This document shows positions 8,754 through 17,140 of a stretch of DNA of 37,822 bases, in pieces (positions within the stretch are counted from its first letter, which is position 1; every line of letters starts with the position of its first letter). This stretch comes from Bacteroidota bacterium. GTDB lineage: Bacteria > Bacteroidota > Bacteroidia > Chitinophagales > Chitinophagaceae. Both the position numbers and the translations under genes were made by a program. The stretch lies in assembly GCA_013286305.1 (NCBI GenBank), contig JABDFW010000025.1, positions 1-37,822 of the forward strand, given 5' to 3'. Below the pieces are notes generated by a model. It was given only the letters and a program-made list of their open reading frames with translations. It made no database searches and had not been told where the DNA came from.

Positions 8754-9506
8754 TTATTGCACAGATATCAAATTTAATTTAAACCCGTAGCTGTAGGCTA
8801 CATACCCCACGTAGGGGTTTAAATCCCATGTCCAGCATAAAAAATCTTTATACGCCAATCCTATGCCATTCGCATATACTTCCAGCGAATAATTTCGCTG
8901 CTGGTATTGGGTGGGGTCAAACGGCCCGGGCGGCGATGTTTCGTCAACCTGTAAAACCGTTACGGTGCTATCCAGCACGCCTTTAATTACGGTGAAGGGC
9001 ATATTTACATTTTGATAGGTGTAAGGCCATCCATCCATGTATTGATAAAGGCTGTTTGCAGATTTGGTATCTATATAGGAATTGCCGCTCCACGTAATAT
9101 CATTCTGTATGGGATCAACCAGCTTAATAAACCGCAGGTTATTATCATCTACCACCTCAACAGAATGTTCTGTTGGCGTGATATAATAAGTGGAAAGCGG
9201 CTGCCAGGGCTGAGTGTTAAGCGTATCGGTTATATAACGATAGACCAGGTAAGATAAGCGGCCAACATTATCGTTAAAAGTACCTGCGAAGCTATCTTTA
9301 AGTAAATAGCTTTTTACAATTAGTTGCGTATTTGAAGCATCAATAACGGTTGAATCAAGGCGGTATGTTAAAACCCTGCCCACCTGTAAAGGGTAATACG
9401 CGGTAAGTTTTGGCAAATTTAATACCGCAGTTTGCTTTTTACAGCCAATAAAACCAACTATGGAAAATAATGTCACTATGTAAATAGCGCTGCACAGCTT
9501 TTTCAT
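8754..9506 (-). CDS. Hypothetical lipoprotein
   Basis: 250 residues. An N-terminal hydrophobic stretch ends in a lipobox-like GFIGCKK (Cys22), which suggests a lipid-anchored periplasmic or surface protein. The remainder is rich in beta-strand-like segments (LQVGRVLTYRLDSTVID, RLSYLVYRYITDTL) with no motif I recognise. Its stop is 10 nt from the protease start, so the two are probably one operon. The first bases before its start codon are duplicated at 11044 as the edge of a tandem duplication. Confidence 0.75.
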   Translation of the reverse strand: MKKLCSAIYIVTLFSIVGFIGCKKQTAVLNLPKLTAYYPLQVGRVLTYRLDSTVIDASNTQLIVKSYLLKDSFAGTFNDNVGRLSYLVYRYITDTLNTQPWQPLSTYYITPTEHSVEVVDDNNLRFIKLVDPIQNDITWSGNSYIDTKSANSLYQYMDGWPYTYQNVNMPFTVIKGVLDSTVTVLQVDETSPPGPFDPTQYQQRNYSLEVYANGIGLAYKDFLCWTWDLNPYVGYVAYSYGFKLNLISVQ

Positions 9507-9552
9507 TCCCTCAAAATTACTTAGTTTGGTTTAAGTATGGTACGTACATAAT

Positions 9553-9591
9553 AAAAGCCCACTACAAGCAAAACGCTTATTGTGGGCTTTT
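9553..9591 (-). terminator. Terminator after the first T9SS cargo paralogue
   Basis: Ten-base-pair perfect stem aaaagcccac / gtgggctttt (9553-9562 with 9582-9591) with an inner aagc/gctt stem, about 20 nt past the minus-strand stop at 9611. The minus strand ends in TTTTATT. A counterpart follows the second paralogue at 11098. Confidence 0.75.
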
Positions 9592-9610
9592 AGTGTATGC
9601 AAAGCTGTTT

Positions 9611-10885
9611 TTATTGGTTCAGTATCTTATACTTATACACTGATGTACCCACATAAACATTAAGAATATAAACGCCTTTTGCCAATGAATTAGTAACCGG
9701 TATAGAAATAAGGTTCTGGCCTGCAACCAGGGTTTGTTCGTTACCGTTTGTTACTTTACGTCCCTGCAGGTCGTAAATGGCTGCCTGTAATTTTTGTGTA
9801 TAGGGAGAATTTATTTGCAACTGAACTGTATTTCTGAATGGATTAACCACTTTTAAACTTAGCACACCTGCCGATACAGGTAAAGTGATGATATTGGAGT
9901 AGGTAAACTTACCATCATTATCAACCTGCTTAAGGCGATAAAATAATTTGCTGCCCGAAGCCAGGGCGTTTGCATCGGTAAATGAATAAGCATGGTTTGT
10001 TTGCCCATTGGTTGCAGCCACCGTGCCTACACTCTTAAAGCTTAAATTGCCGTCAGCCCTTTCAACAACATATTCCTTCATATTAAGTTCCTGTGTTACA
10101 TTCCAGTTTAACAATACGTTGTTATCTTTTTGCTGCGCAGTGAATGAGAGAAGATGAACAGGCAAGAGTGAGCATGTTGCATTATCGCTGGTGAAAGGGA
10201 ATATATATAGCGCAACCCTGATGCCCCAATCATTGATATCGTCAAAACTAAGCCAGCTACTATCAGATTGCTGATCCCATGCACCGGTACCTGAGGCAGC
10301 GGTAGAATCTTTATTTGACGAATAAACTGCAAGCGTATCGGGCGGAGTACCACTAAAGTTAAGATTTACAAGGCTTGCCGAAACGAAAAATTGTTTTGAA
10401 GCAGGCAATGCTATTGCGGGGTTAAATACAACTTCGGAATAATAATTATTATTAACATCACTCATTATGGTACCCATTGATAAATTTGCGGTTCCCAACA
10501 AAGCGCCTGGTGAACCTGATGTGCCATCATAAACGTTTACCGGCACCACTTTGGTGGTGTCGCCTGTATTTGCAGCACCAAACCCGATCCATGTGCGCGT
10601 TAGAAAAATATCAGTAGTAGAAGAGGCATCAAAATATTGGGCTTTTTGTAAATCACCATATGTATTTGTGCCCGATACAAACCCCTCAGGTATGGTATAT
10701 AATGCTATTCCCCATGCAGCACTTGCGGAAAAGTTTAATGTATCGCAAGTACCCTGCACCGCGTTTTGCGGATAATTAAGTTTTACATGGCGGAACCTGT
10801 CCTGCATTACAGAAGCCGCTTTTTTCTGTGCATTTACATAAGATAAGGTGGTGACTACCAAAAGCAATAAGTAGATTTTTTTCAT
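9611..10885 (-). CDS. T9SS cargo protein, duplicated paralogue A
   Basis: 424 residues. Signal peptide MKKIYLLLLVVTTLSYVNAQ (cleavage about 20). The N-terminal region of about 220 residues is beta-rich and unrecognised, containing TYGDLQKAQYFDASSTTD and VVPVNVYDG. A fibronectin-III-like stretch follows (LPVHLLSFTAQQKDNNVLLNW, about 245-340), then a type A T9SS sorting domain from about 342 to the end. The neighbouring gene at 11148 encodes a close paralogue: signal peptides and C-terminal halves are nearly identical, while the middle has diverged. Probably a secreted or surface-attached protein; its binding or enzymatic role is unknown. Confidence 0.85.
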   Translation of the reverse strand: MKKIYLLLLVVTTLSYVNAQKKAASVMQDRFRHVKLNYPQNAVQGTCDTLNFSASAAWGIALYTIPEGFVSGTNTYGDLQKAQYFDASSTTDIFLTRTWIGFGAANTGDTTKVVPVNVYDGTSGSPGALLGTANLSMGTIMSDVNNNYYSEVVFNPAIALPASKQFFVSASLVNLNFSGTPPDTLAVYSSNKDSTAASGTGAWDQQSDSSWLSFDDINDWGIRVALYIFPFTSDNATCSLLPVHLLSFTAQQKDNNVLLNWNVTQELNMKEYVVERADGNLSFKSVGTVAATNGQTNHAYSFTDANALASGSKLFYRLKQVDNDGKFTYSNIITLPVSAGVLSLKVVNPFRNTVQLQINSPYTQKLQAAIYDLQGRKVTNGNEQTLVAGQNLISIPVTNSLAKGVYILNVYVGTSVYKYKILNQ

Positions 10886-10940
10886 ATTTTAGTTTTTAAA
10901 GTGCTATATGTTGCGTTGGCCTGTTTTATAATTTAGCTAA

Positions 10941-11050
10941 CCTTTATACTGAATTTGAGTAAGCATTTAGATGCCACCCGTACTGCTATCGTATTGTGCC
11001 GGTTCATTTTGGCGGCTGTCATATCCTTTTGTTCCAGGATGGCTTCATTC
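10941..11050 (-). pseudogene. Decayed mnmA fragment at the duplication junction
   Basis: About 110 nt that align with mnmA at 12855-12969 (codons about 278-315) at roughly 75% identity by eye, with one single-base gap. The clearest matches are ggttcattttggc, cttttgttccagg and atcgtatt. It is not translatable and has no start. It lies between the two cargo paralogues and ends where the repeated 5' edge of the lipoprotein gene begins, as expected for a tandem-duplication breakpoint. Confidence 0.85.
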
Positions 11051-11097
11051 CCTCAAAATTAGTGAGTTTGAATTAAGTACGTGCATGTGCATTATAA

Positions 11098-11131
11098 AAG
11101 CCCATTAAAGCATACCGGTTATTATGGGCTT
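11098..11131 (-). terminator. Terminator after the second T9SS cargo paralogue
   Basis: Eight-base-pair stem aagcccat / atgggctt (11098-11105 with 11124-11131), 17 nt past the minus-strand stop at 11148, followed on that strand by TTAT. It is weaker than its duplicated partner at 9553. Confidence 0.6.
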
Positions 11132-11147
11132 AAATATTACACTTATT

Positions 11148-12455
11148 TTATTGGTTCAGTATCTTGTATTTATATATGGTTGTACCGGCATAAATATTAA
11201 GAATATAAACGCCTTTTGCCAATAAGCCGCCAACAGGTACAGTAATAAGGTTTTGCCCCGCAACCAGTGTTTGTTCACTGCCGTTTGTTACCTTACGCCC
11301 CTGCAGATCGTAAATAGCTGCCTGTATTTTTTGTGCGTATGGAGAATTTATTTGCAACTGAACTGAATTCCTGAATGGATTAACCACTTTTAAACTTAGG
11401 CCGCCCGTTGCAACGGGCAAAGTGATGATATTAGAATAGGTAAGTTTGCCATCATTATCAACCTGCTTAAGGCGATAAAATAATTTGCTCCCCGAAGCCA
11501 AAGCATTCGCATCGGTAAAGGAGTAAGCATGGTCTGTTTGACTGTTGGTGGCCGCCACAGTACCTGTACTCCCGAAACTTAAATTGCCTTCCGCTTTTTC
11601 AACAACATATTCCTTCATGTTAACTTCCTGGGTTACCTTCCAGTTTAACAGCACACTGTTATCTTTTTGCTGGGCTGTGAATGAAAGAAGATGAACTGGC
11701 AAAGAAGCGCAGGTTTGGTTGGCGCTGATCAAGGGGTGAATATATAATCCTAAACTAAAACCATAATCAGTTGGATAATCTGCCCATGATCCTGTCGTGC
11801 CAGGTTGATCTAACTCCCATGCACCCCCAATTGCGCTGTCAATTATGGAAGAATAAACCGCAAGGCTGTCAGCAACAGGTGTTGGCGTTGTACTCCAGCT
11901 AAGATTAGACAGATCAACCGAAACAAAAAAATGCTTTGAGGCAGGGAGTGGAATGGCAGGATTAAAAACAACCAGGGTATATTGATTAGCGGCAACATCA
12001 GCTGCAATAGTTGCTATGGTAAGATTAGCAGTACCTAACAAATTACCGGGCCCTGAAGTTGAATCAGCACCACCATCATAAACATTCACAGGGACAACTT
12101 TTGTTGGAGTGCTTGAATACGCTACGCCAAAACCTATTAATGCCTGTGATATATAAGCATCAGATGTGGAAGACGCATCAAAATATTGGGCTTTCTGCAA
12201 GTCGCCATAATAATTTGTCCCGGTTAAATAACCGCTGTCTATAATTCCATCGTTATCAAACACATATATAGCCCTTTCGCCCCATGAGGCAGGAACGGGA
12301 AAATTTAAAGTGTCACATCCGCCCAGCAGCGCATTTTGGGGCATAAACAGTTTTCTGCCGGCTTTTGGTGCAAACTTTGTAAAATTACTTTTTCGTTGAG
12401 CGTTTACGCAGGAGAAGGTGGTGACTACTAAAAGCAATAAGTAGATTTTTTTCAT
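11148..12455 (-). CDS. T9SS cargo protein, duplicated paralogue B
   Basis: 435 residues with signal peptide MKKIYLLLLVVTTFSCVNAQ. Same plan as the gene at 9611: beta-rich unrecognised N-terminal region, fibronectin-III-like segment (LPVHLLSFTAQQKDNSVLLNW) and C-terminal type A T9SS sorting domain ending YKYKILNQ. It differs from its paralogue mainly in residues about 25-240, where it has small insertions such as the FDNDGIIDSGYL segment. Lies just downstream of mnmA, from which it is separated by 242 nt holding its own leader. Confidence 0.85.
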   Translation of the reverse strand: MKKIYLLLLVVTTFSCVNAQRKSNFTKFAPKAGRKLFMPQNALLGGCDTLNFPVPASWGERAIYVFDNDGIIDSGYLTGTNYYGDLQKAQYFDASSTSDAYISQALIGFGVAYSSTPTKVVPVNVYDGGADSTSGPGNLLGTANLTIATIAADVAANQYTLVVFNPAIPLPASKHFFVSVDLSNLSWSTTPTPVADSLAVYSSIIDSAIGGAWELDQPGTTGSWADYPTDYGFSLGLYIHPLISANQTCASLPVHLLSFTAQQKDNSVLLNWKVTQEVNMKEYVVEKAEGNLSFGSTGTVAATNSQTDHAYSFTDANALASGSKLFYRLKQVDNDGKLTYSNIITLPVATGGLSLKVVNPFRNSVQLQINSPYAQKIQAAIYDLQGRKVTNGSEQTLVAGQNLITVPVGGLLAKGVYILNIYAGTTIYKYKILNQ

Positions 12456-12662
12456 ATTTTAGTTTTTAAAGTGCAAAACATTACGCTGACACGTTTTAGA
12501 ACTTACCTAATGCAGGGTTCTAAAAAAATATAAAAGTTTAATGAAGGGATTACCAGGCGAAAATGAGGCAAAATAGGTTAACTAACAGCATATAACACAA
12601 CCACAATTCTAACAAAGCCTGTTAATTATTGAAGTTAGATCGAATGCTTATATAAATGTATG

Positions 12663-12680
12663 AATTTTTTATAAAAAATT
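12663..12680. repeat. AT-rich palindrome after mnmA
   Basis: aatttttt and aaaaaatt separated by two bases, 18 nt past the mnmA stop. It could be a weak terminator. The rest of the 242-nt spacer (12456-12697) shows only the conserved leader of the cargo gene and AT-rich sequence. Confidence 0.35.
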
Positions 12681-12697
12681 AGAAAGTTGTAATAAAT

Positions 12698-13801
12698 TTA
12701 TACGAGTACACCCGTTTGAATAATGCCGCCACCTATCACCTCATCCCCATCATAAAAAACGGCGCTTTGCCCGGGTGCAATGCTTTTTACCTTCTCGTAA
12801 AACCGTACCCGTATGCCTTTATCGTCTATATATAAATTGCTTAATGCTCCTTTATCTTTATAACGAATTTTGGTAAGCACTTCCATGCCGTTGGTAATGC
12901 CATCGTATTTTACCCAGTTCATTTTGGCAACAACCATATCATTTTGTTCCAGGTCGGTTTCATCACCCAAAACAACAGTATTGGTTTCAGGGTTAATACC
13001 TGTAACGTATGCCGGTTTACCAAAAGCAATATCAAGGCCTTTACGTTGCCCGATGGTATAAAAAGGATAGCCTTTGTGCTGGCCAAGTTTTTTGCCTTCT
13101 TTATCAACAAACCAGCCATTTGCAACTTTTTCTTCCAGCCCTTCTACGCGGCGCTTTAAAAATCCACGGTAATCGTTGTCGGGTACAAAACAAATTTCGT
13201 AGCTCTCGCTTTTTTTGGCCAGTTCGGGATAACCGTAATCCATCGCCATTTGGCGTATTGCAGATTTGCGGTATTTGCCTAATGGCATAATGGTGCGGCT
13301 TAACAATTCCTGGTCTAATCCCCACAAAACATAACTCTGGTCTTTTGTTTCATCCAAACCTTTACTTATAGTGTAACGCCCGTTATCGGCCAGATAGACA
13401 TTGGCATAATGCCCTGTGGCAATAAATTGGCAGCCCAGTGCATTTGCCCTTTTAAGCAGTGCACGCCACTTAATATGGGTATTGCACATTACACAAGGGT
13501 TGGGTGTGTGGCCTGCCAGGTATTCATCTACAAAATTTTCTATCACAAAGTCGCCAAATTCTTCGCGTATATCCAGTATAAAATGCGGAAATCCATGATG
13601 CACTGCCGCCTGGCGGGCATCGTTAAAACTGTCGAGGTTGCAACAGCCTGTTTCTTTATGGCCACCGCCACTGGTTGCATAATCCCATGTTTTCATGGTA
13701 ATGCCAATCACTTCATACCCTTCGTGGTGCAACATAAGCGCCACTACGGTGCTGTCAACACCGCCACTCATCGCCACCAAAACTTTTCCTTTACTGCTCA
13801 T
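12698..13801 (-). CDS. mnmA: tRNA-specific 2-thiouridylase MnmA
   Basis: 367 residues. It thiolates U34 of tRNAs for Lys, Glu and Gln. The PP-loop ATP site SGGVDS is at 12-17. The two catalytic cysteines are C106 (NPCVMCN) and C204 (YEICFVPD). The central tRNA-binding stretch GQRKGLDIAFGKPAYVTG and a C-terminal beta-barrel are present. Length is normal. The start ATG at 13801 directly begins a MSSKGKVLVAMSGG N-terminus with no room for alternatives. Part of its 3' half was copied to 10941-11050. Confidence 0.97.
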   Translation of the reverse strand: MSSKGKVLVAMSGGVDSTVVALMLHHEGYEVIGITMKTWDYATSGGGHKETGCCNLDSFNDARQAAVHHGFPHFILDIREEFGDFVIENFVDEYLAGHTPNPCVMCNTHIKWRALLKRANALGCQFIATGHYANVYLADNGRYTISKGLDETKDQSYVLWGLDQELLSRTIMPLGKYRKSAIRQMAMDYGYPELAKKSESYEICFVPDNDYRGFLKRRVEGLEEKVANGWFVDKEGKKLGQHKGYPFYTIGQRKGLDIAFGKPAYVTGINPETNTVVLGDETDLEQNDMVVAKMNWVKYDGITNGMEVLTKIRYKDKGALSNLYIDDKGIRVRFYEKVKSIAPGQSAVFYDGDEVIGGGIIQTGVLV

Positions 13802-14148
13802 GATAAACCCTCAAAATTTGTGCGAAGATACAATTTAGCGGTTAGAAGCAGGTTTTGCCCGTTTCAGCCTGCCTCCCGGTATGTCAAAGAACTTGGGGTT
13901 ATCCACAATTCGTGTTTTGTGGCGCCGCATAAAAAAAATCTCTTTTTTAATTAATTTACTTATAACATCTTAAAAATCAATTTCTTAAAAAAAGGGCGTG
14001 CGCAAAAAAATGTTTTGTTTGCTTTTTATTTACTCTCTTTTTATTTTCTTTAATTTTCTTTCCTTTTATTTAGGGATAAATTCCAGCAAAAACCGACAAG
14101 CAAGTGTCATTTATTCTACCATTAATAGCAGTACCCCCCCCCAGTTTA
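13802..14148. other. AT-rich spacer with one DnaA-box match and a C9 run
   Basis: No gene seen in 347 nt. It contains a perfect single DnaA box (ttatccaca, 13899-13907), a strongly AT-rich stretch at 13929-14100, and nine consecutive C at 14134-14142 just beyond the stop of the DUF4373 gene. A 10-mer gtgcgcaaaa at 13998 recurs at 14621, flanking that gene. Confidence 0.5.
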
Positions 14149-14544
14149 TCAATGGTTAACTAAATATATATCCTTCATCATACATTTTCGGCCGCCATCC
14201 CTGCACGTTTTGACATACGTTTTCTGAATGCCGGTGGAAGTTAATATGCCAAATCGCTTATACATGGCTTTATTAAAAAAGCCACGTTTTAGTAATTCGC
14301 TTACAACATCATTCGCTAAGGAAGAGGAAATATTTTTACCCACGCCTTTTGCAAGTAATGTTGCCATACCATCATCCCATTTTATAAAGTAACCATCGTA
14401 TTTAAAAATTTTACACAGCAGCTTAAAGGCAATCATTTCGCCCTTTAGCTCAAACCGCATAGCAACATGCAAAATGGCCGGATCGTCAAAAAAATCCACG
14501 CTCATATTAAAGTACTTAAGCCCCGGCCTGCTCAGTCTTGCCAT
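14149..14544 (-). CDS. Short DUF4373 (Lin1244/Lin1753-like) domain protein
   Basis: 131 residues from the ATG at 14544, which I prefer because MARLSRPGLKYFNMSVDFFDD is the usual start of this family. It is similar to replication-type DnaD-like N-terminal domains carried on Bacteroidota and Firmicutes mobile elements. The domain pattern continues through GEMIAFKLLCKIFKYDGYFIKWDD and LTSTGIQKTYV. Most family members run to 200-350 residues with a second domain. Here the protein stops right after the first, so it may be a truncated remnant. Flanked by AT-rich DNA on both sides. Confidence 0.75.
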   Translation of the reverse strand: MARLSRPGLKYFNMSVDFFDDPAILHVAMRFELKGEMIAFKLLCKIFKYDGYFIKWDDGMATLLAKGVGKNISSSLANDVVSELLKRGFFNKAMYKRFGILTSTGIQKTYVKTCRDGGRKCMMKDIYLVNH

Positions 14545-14667
14545 GTAAAATACTAAATTATATGGCAATATACTAAATATATTAGTAATAAACAAATTAA
14601 TTTTAAGATTGAAAGGACGTGTGCGCAAAACACTTAAAGAAGGGCGCGGGAAGTTTGCTTTTCTCCC

Positions 14668-15228
14668 CTAAAATAATTGCTCATTCGGGGGGCGCAGGCC
14701 AAGCAGCCGTATATAAATTGTTGTTTGCCCGCGGTGGTGGGTTTGATGTTCAAATGCTTTAAGCGCCCAGGCAAACCTTGTTTCTGAGAAAGGCCCGCCC
14801 GACACACGCTCGCCAAATTTTCCTGCATCCATTTTTGTAAGTGCGTCTAATGCAAAATCATAGCTTGCACCTACGTAATACATAACAGAATCTTTAGTTT
14901 GCGCCGAAGCCCTGTTTTCATTTATCATACCACCAACAGGGCTGTTCTGGCCGGTAGCCCGGCCTATAAGCCCAAAAGTACCCTGGGATAAATGCAGCAT
15001 TTGCTGGGCAAAACTGCGTACGCTGTCCATAGCCTTAAAAGAGTATTTATCAGCCGGAACAGTATTAAGGTAAGAAAAAGTATAAATTTTCGCCCTTTGC
15101 CAGTCCCGGATAAACTGGGCTTTTATGCTATCGGCGCTAAACATCGCCTGCGCGGAAACCTTGCCTGTGAAAAAAATAAATGCTGCAAGGATACAGCATG
15201 TTACAGTTTTTACAATTGAATTCTTCAT
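14668..15228 (-). CDS. Secreted DinB-like four-helix metalloprotein
   Basis: 186 residues. Signal peptide at about 1-27 (ends KVSAQA), then a DinB-type helical bundle. Putative metal ligands are H79 (AQQMLHL) and H161/H165 in AFEHQTHHRGQTTIYIRLLG, the typical HxxxH..GQ signature of the family's last helix. DinB-like proteins in bacteria are often thiol- or metal-dependent transferases or of unknown function. The periplasmic location is inferred from the signal peptide. No operon partner is evident. Confidence 0.8.
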   Translation of the reverse strand: MKNSIVKTVTCCILAAFIFFTGKVSAQAMFSADSIKAQFIRDWQRAKIYTFSYLNTVPADKYSFKAMDSVRSFAQQMLHLSQGTFGLIGRATGQNSPVGGMINENRASAQTKDSVMYYVGASYDFALDALTKMDAGKFGERVSGGPFSETRFAWALKAFEHQTHHRGQTTIYIRLLGLRPPNEQLF

Positions 15229-15345
15229 ACAGCAGATTGGTTTTTGTTGAAATAAAGGTACTTTATAAGAGAATAATGTAAAACAATTTATTATGAACGG
15301 GAGTATTGAATGGTGGGTGCTAAAAAATTTAAACCTGTTTTAAGT

Positions 15346-15373
15346 TTTGCAATAATAATTCGTAGTATCTTTA
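15346..15373 (+). promoter_or_regulatory. Possible Bacteroidota-type promoter of the response regulator
   Basis: TTTG at 15346-15349 and TATCTTTA at 15366-15373, close to TTTG / TAnnTTTG with a slightly short 16-nt spacer, 18 nt before the ATG at 15392. Confidence 0.3.
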
Positions 15374-15391
15374 TGCCGTCCATTAATCCAA

Positions 15392-15826
15392 ATGTCCATG
15401 CAAAAACTATCTCAGATCGTCATAATTGACGATGACGAATTATCGGGTGTTATAAATGAGCTGCTCATCAGGAAGTATGAGTGTGCCGAAAAAATAATAG
15501 TGTTTGATAATCCTTATAACGCTGTCGATTATTTTTCCTCTCTTAAACAAAAGGCTGAAAACGAAGAAGTTAGGTTTCCTGAATTAGTATTGACCGACTT
15601 TAATATGCCAGGCATGAACGGCTTTGAAGTAATTAAGAGTTTGCGGGAACTTGACCTTCCGCAGGAAGTAAATTTCTGTATTTTATCCGCCTCCATTGAC
15701 AGGATAGAGCCAACCATATTACAAAAGCACCATGTGCTTAAACAGCTAATAAAGCCATTAGAGAAAAAAGAATTTATGGATGTATTAAACACCATAAATT
15801 CCACCCAGGTTAGTGTTGCAGGCTAA
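15392..15826 (+). CDS. Single-domain response regulator (CheY-like)
   Basis: 144 residues consisting only of a receiver domain. Acidic pocket D13-D15, phospho-acceptor D69 in LVLTDFNMPGMNG, S99 and K121 in the KPL motif are all present. There is no output domain and no histidine kinase in the window, so the signal and target are unknown. An internal ATG at 15398 is an alternative start. It stands alone between genes on the other strand. Confidence 0.92.
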   Translation: MSMQKLSQIVIIDDDELSGVINELLIRKYECAEKIIVFDNPYNAVDYFSSLKQKAENEEVRFPELVLTDFNMPGMNGFEVIKSLRELDLPQEVNFCILSASIDRIEPTILQKHHVLKQLIKPLEKKEFMDVLNTINSTQVSVAG

Positions 15827-15850
15827 AAACCGGCTTTTGCTCAATAAAAG

Positions 15851-16606
15851 CTATTGCATTACAGATAATATTTGCTGCCCCTCCGCTTTTATGGCAATAT
15901 CGTTGGGTGTGCGGTTAGGAAGTTTTACCAACTTATTTAATACCTCAATTGCCTGGGCAGGGCGGTTCTTAAATTTATAGGCCTTGGCAAGCTCTAAATA
16001 ATTTGCTGCGAAATACTGCTCAAGGCTTCTGCATTTCTCCATATAAATTATAGCACTATCAATATCCGCTTCAGGAAAACTCCTGTGGAGAAACTTTGTT
16101 GCAGCCTGCTTATACCAGGCCAGGCTAACCATTTCGTAATGCCACCTGCCTTCCACATAATTTGCCCTTGAATTGCCGGGGTTTAGCATAACAGCTTTAT
16201 CGGCATACCCCTTTACTTCTTTTTGCAACTCAAGTATTTTTTTATTTTCCGTTTCTAATTCCACCATCTTACCCTTTACCAGGGCCATTGCATAGTTGGC
16301 ATCTGCGCTGTTGCTATCAACATCAAATGCCTGCTGTGCATAATTAAGAGCGTCCAGGTAATTGGTTTGTTTGTCTTTAATTACCGTTTGCCGGCTCCCG
16401 ATATTACTGCTTATTTCAGCACATTTAACCAGTACCATTATATTTTTGGGGTCTGCGGCAGCTATCTCTTTGTACTTGCTTAATGCATCAATATCTTTTA
16501 ATTGCCTTTCAAGGTTTACGGCTTCCTTAATCTGCACAGTTTCGTCCTGTGCAAAACAAGAGAAACAAACCACGTAAAAGCAAAATATTAGTGAATATCT
16601 TTTCAT
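15851..16606 (-). CDS. Secreted TPR-like protein
   Basis: 251 residues. Signal peptide at about 1-19 (ends CFSCFAQ). Helical repeats resembling tetratricopeptide units are seen at about 40-120 (ALSKYKEIAAADPKNIMVLVK, ALNYAQQAFDVDSNSADANYA) and 135-235 (AVMLNPGNSRANYVEGRW, AANYLELAKAYKFKNRPAQA). The arrangement resembles bacterial relatives of regulator-of-microtubule-dynamics (RMD1-like) proteins. No catalytic motif is seen. Probably a periplasmic protein-protein interaction module. Followed upstream on the same strand by folB at a 33-nt distance. Confidence 0.75.
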   Translation of the reverse strand: MKRYSLIFCFYVVCFSCFAQDETVQIKEAVNLERQLKDIDALSKYKEIAAADPKNIMVLVKCAEISSNIGSRQTVIKDKQTNYLDALNYAQQAFDVDSNSADANYAMALVKGKMVELETENKKILELQKEVKGYADKAVMLNPGNSRANYVEGRWHYEMVSLAWYKQAATKFLHRSFPEADIDSAIIYMEKCRSLEQYFAANYLELAKAYKFKNRPAQAIEVLNKLVKLPNRTPNDIAIKAEGQQILSVMQ

Positions 16607-16638
16607 TTTTCTAAAGTTAAAAAAGTTTAAGGCTTTTA

Positions 16639-17004
16639 CTATACCATTTCACTTCTGTTTAAAACACAGGTAACGCCAACAACGCCCCTAAACGCAATAA
16701 TAGGGGGATTTATTTTTTTTATGTTGATGGATACCTGCTCAGCCTGTGAAAATTTCGTCAATATTTCCTGGGCCATGGCAGTAGCAAGCGTTTCAAGCAG
16801 TAAAGCCGGCTTCTCCATCCTTTTTTTAATAATATCATAAACAGCGGTGTAGTCAATGGTATCGTGCATGTGCCGTACCGGCATCTCGTGCGACTGGTGC
16901 TGCACAACGGCATTTACTTCAAAGGTGCCTCCAAGAATTTTTTCTTCTTCATAAAACCCATGGTGGCCATCAAACATAAGGTGCGTTAACTCTATAGTAA
17001 GCAT
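16639..17004 (-). CDS. folB: Dihydroneopterin aldolase
   Basis: About 121 residues. It has the FolB pattern FDGHHGFYEEEKILGGTFEV near the start and a C-terminal QVSINIKKINPPI. It converts dihydroneopterin to 6-hydroxymethyl-dihydropterin in folate synthesis. I use the ATG at 17004 rather than the TTG two codons upstream. The other folate genes are not in the window. Confidence 0.9.
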   Translation of the reverse strand: MLTIELTHLMFDGHHGFYEEEKILGGTFEVNAVVQHQSHEMPVRHMHDTIDYTAVYDIIKKRMEKPALLLETLATAMAQEILTKFSQAEQVSINIKKINPPIIAFRGVVGVTCVLNRSEMV

Positions 17005-17140
17005 GCACAAATCTAAGAGACTGTTTTAATTTATGGGAAAAAAATACATTTAATCATCCCCGGGCAATATTCGGTTAAATATATTTTTTAGTTATTTATG
17101 TAAATATGCCAATCGATGCATCTTTTAAGAAACAGCCGCG

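Larger units (their letters stand above)
9502..12969. repeat. Tandem duplication covering a T9SS cargo gene and part of mnmA
   Basis: Copy A runs from 9502 to about 11045 and copy B from 11044 to about 12969. Both begin with the same 18 nt, ttcattccctcaaaatta, at 9502 and 11044. Each then has a GCCCA-type terminator, a T9SS cargo gene with near-identical ends, and a conserved 19-nt leader before the ATG (gcactttaaaaactaaaat on the minus strand). Copy A ends in a decayed piece of mnmA, whereas copy B runs into intact mnmA. About 345 nt between gene and mnmA have been lost from copy A. Confidence 0.85.

Noticed and set aside
13899-13907. Perfect DnaA box as a sign of a replication origin
   Set aside because: It is single, with no cluster of further boxes and no dnaA or dnaN gene nearby. 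Beside AT-rich DNA it is probably chance.
13409-13954. A 181-codon plus-strand ORF over mnmA
   Set aside because: It is antisense to the clear mnmA gene and has no recognisable domain; a frame shadow.
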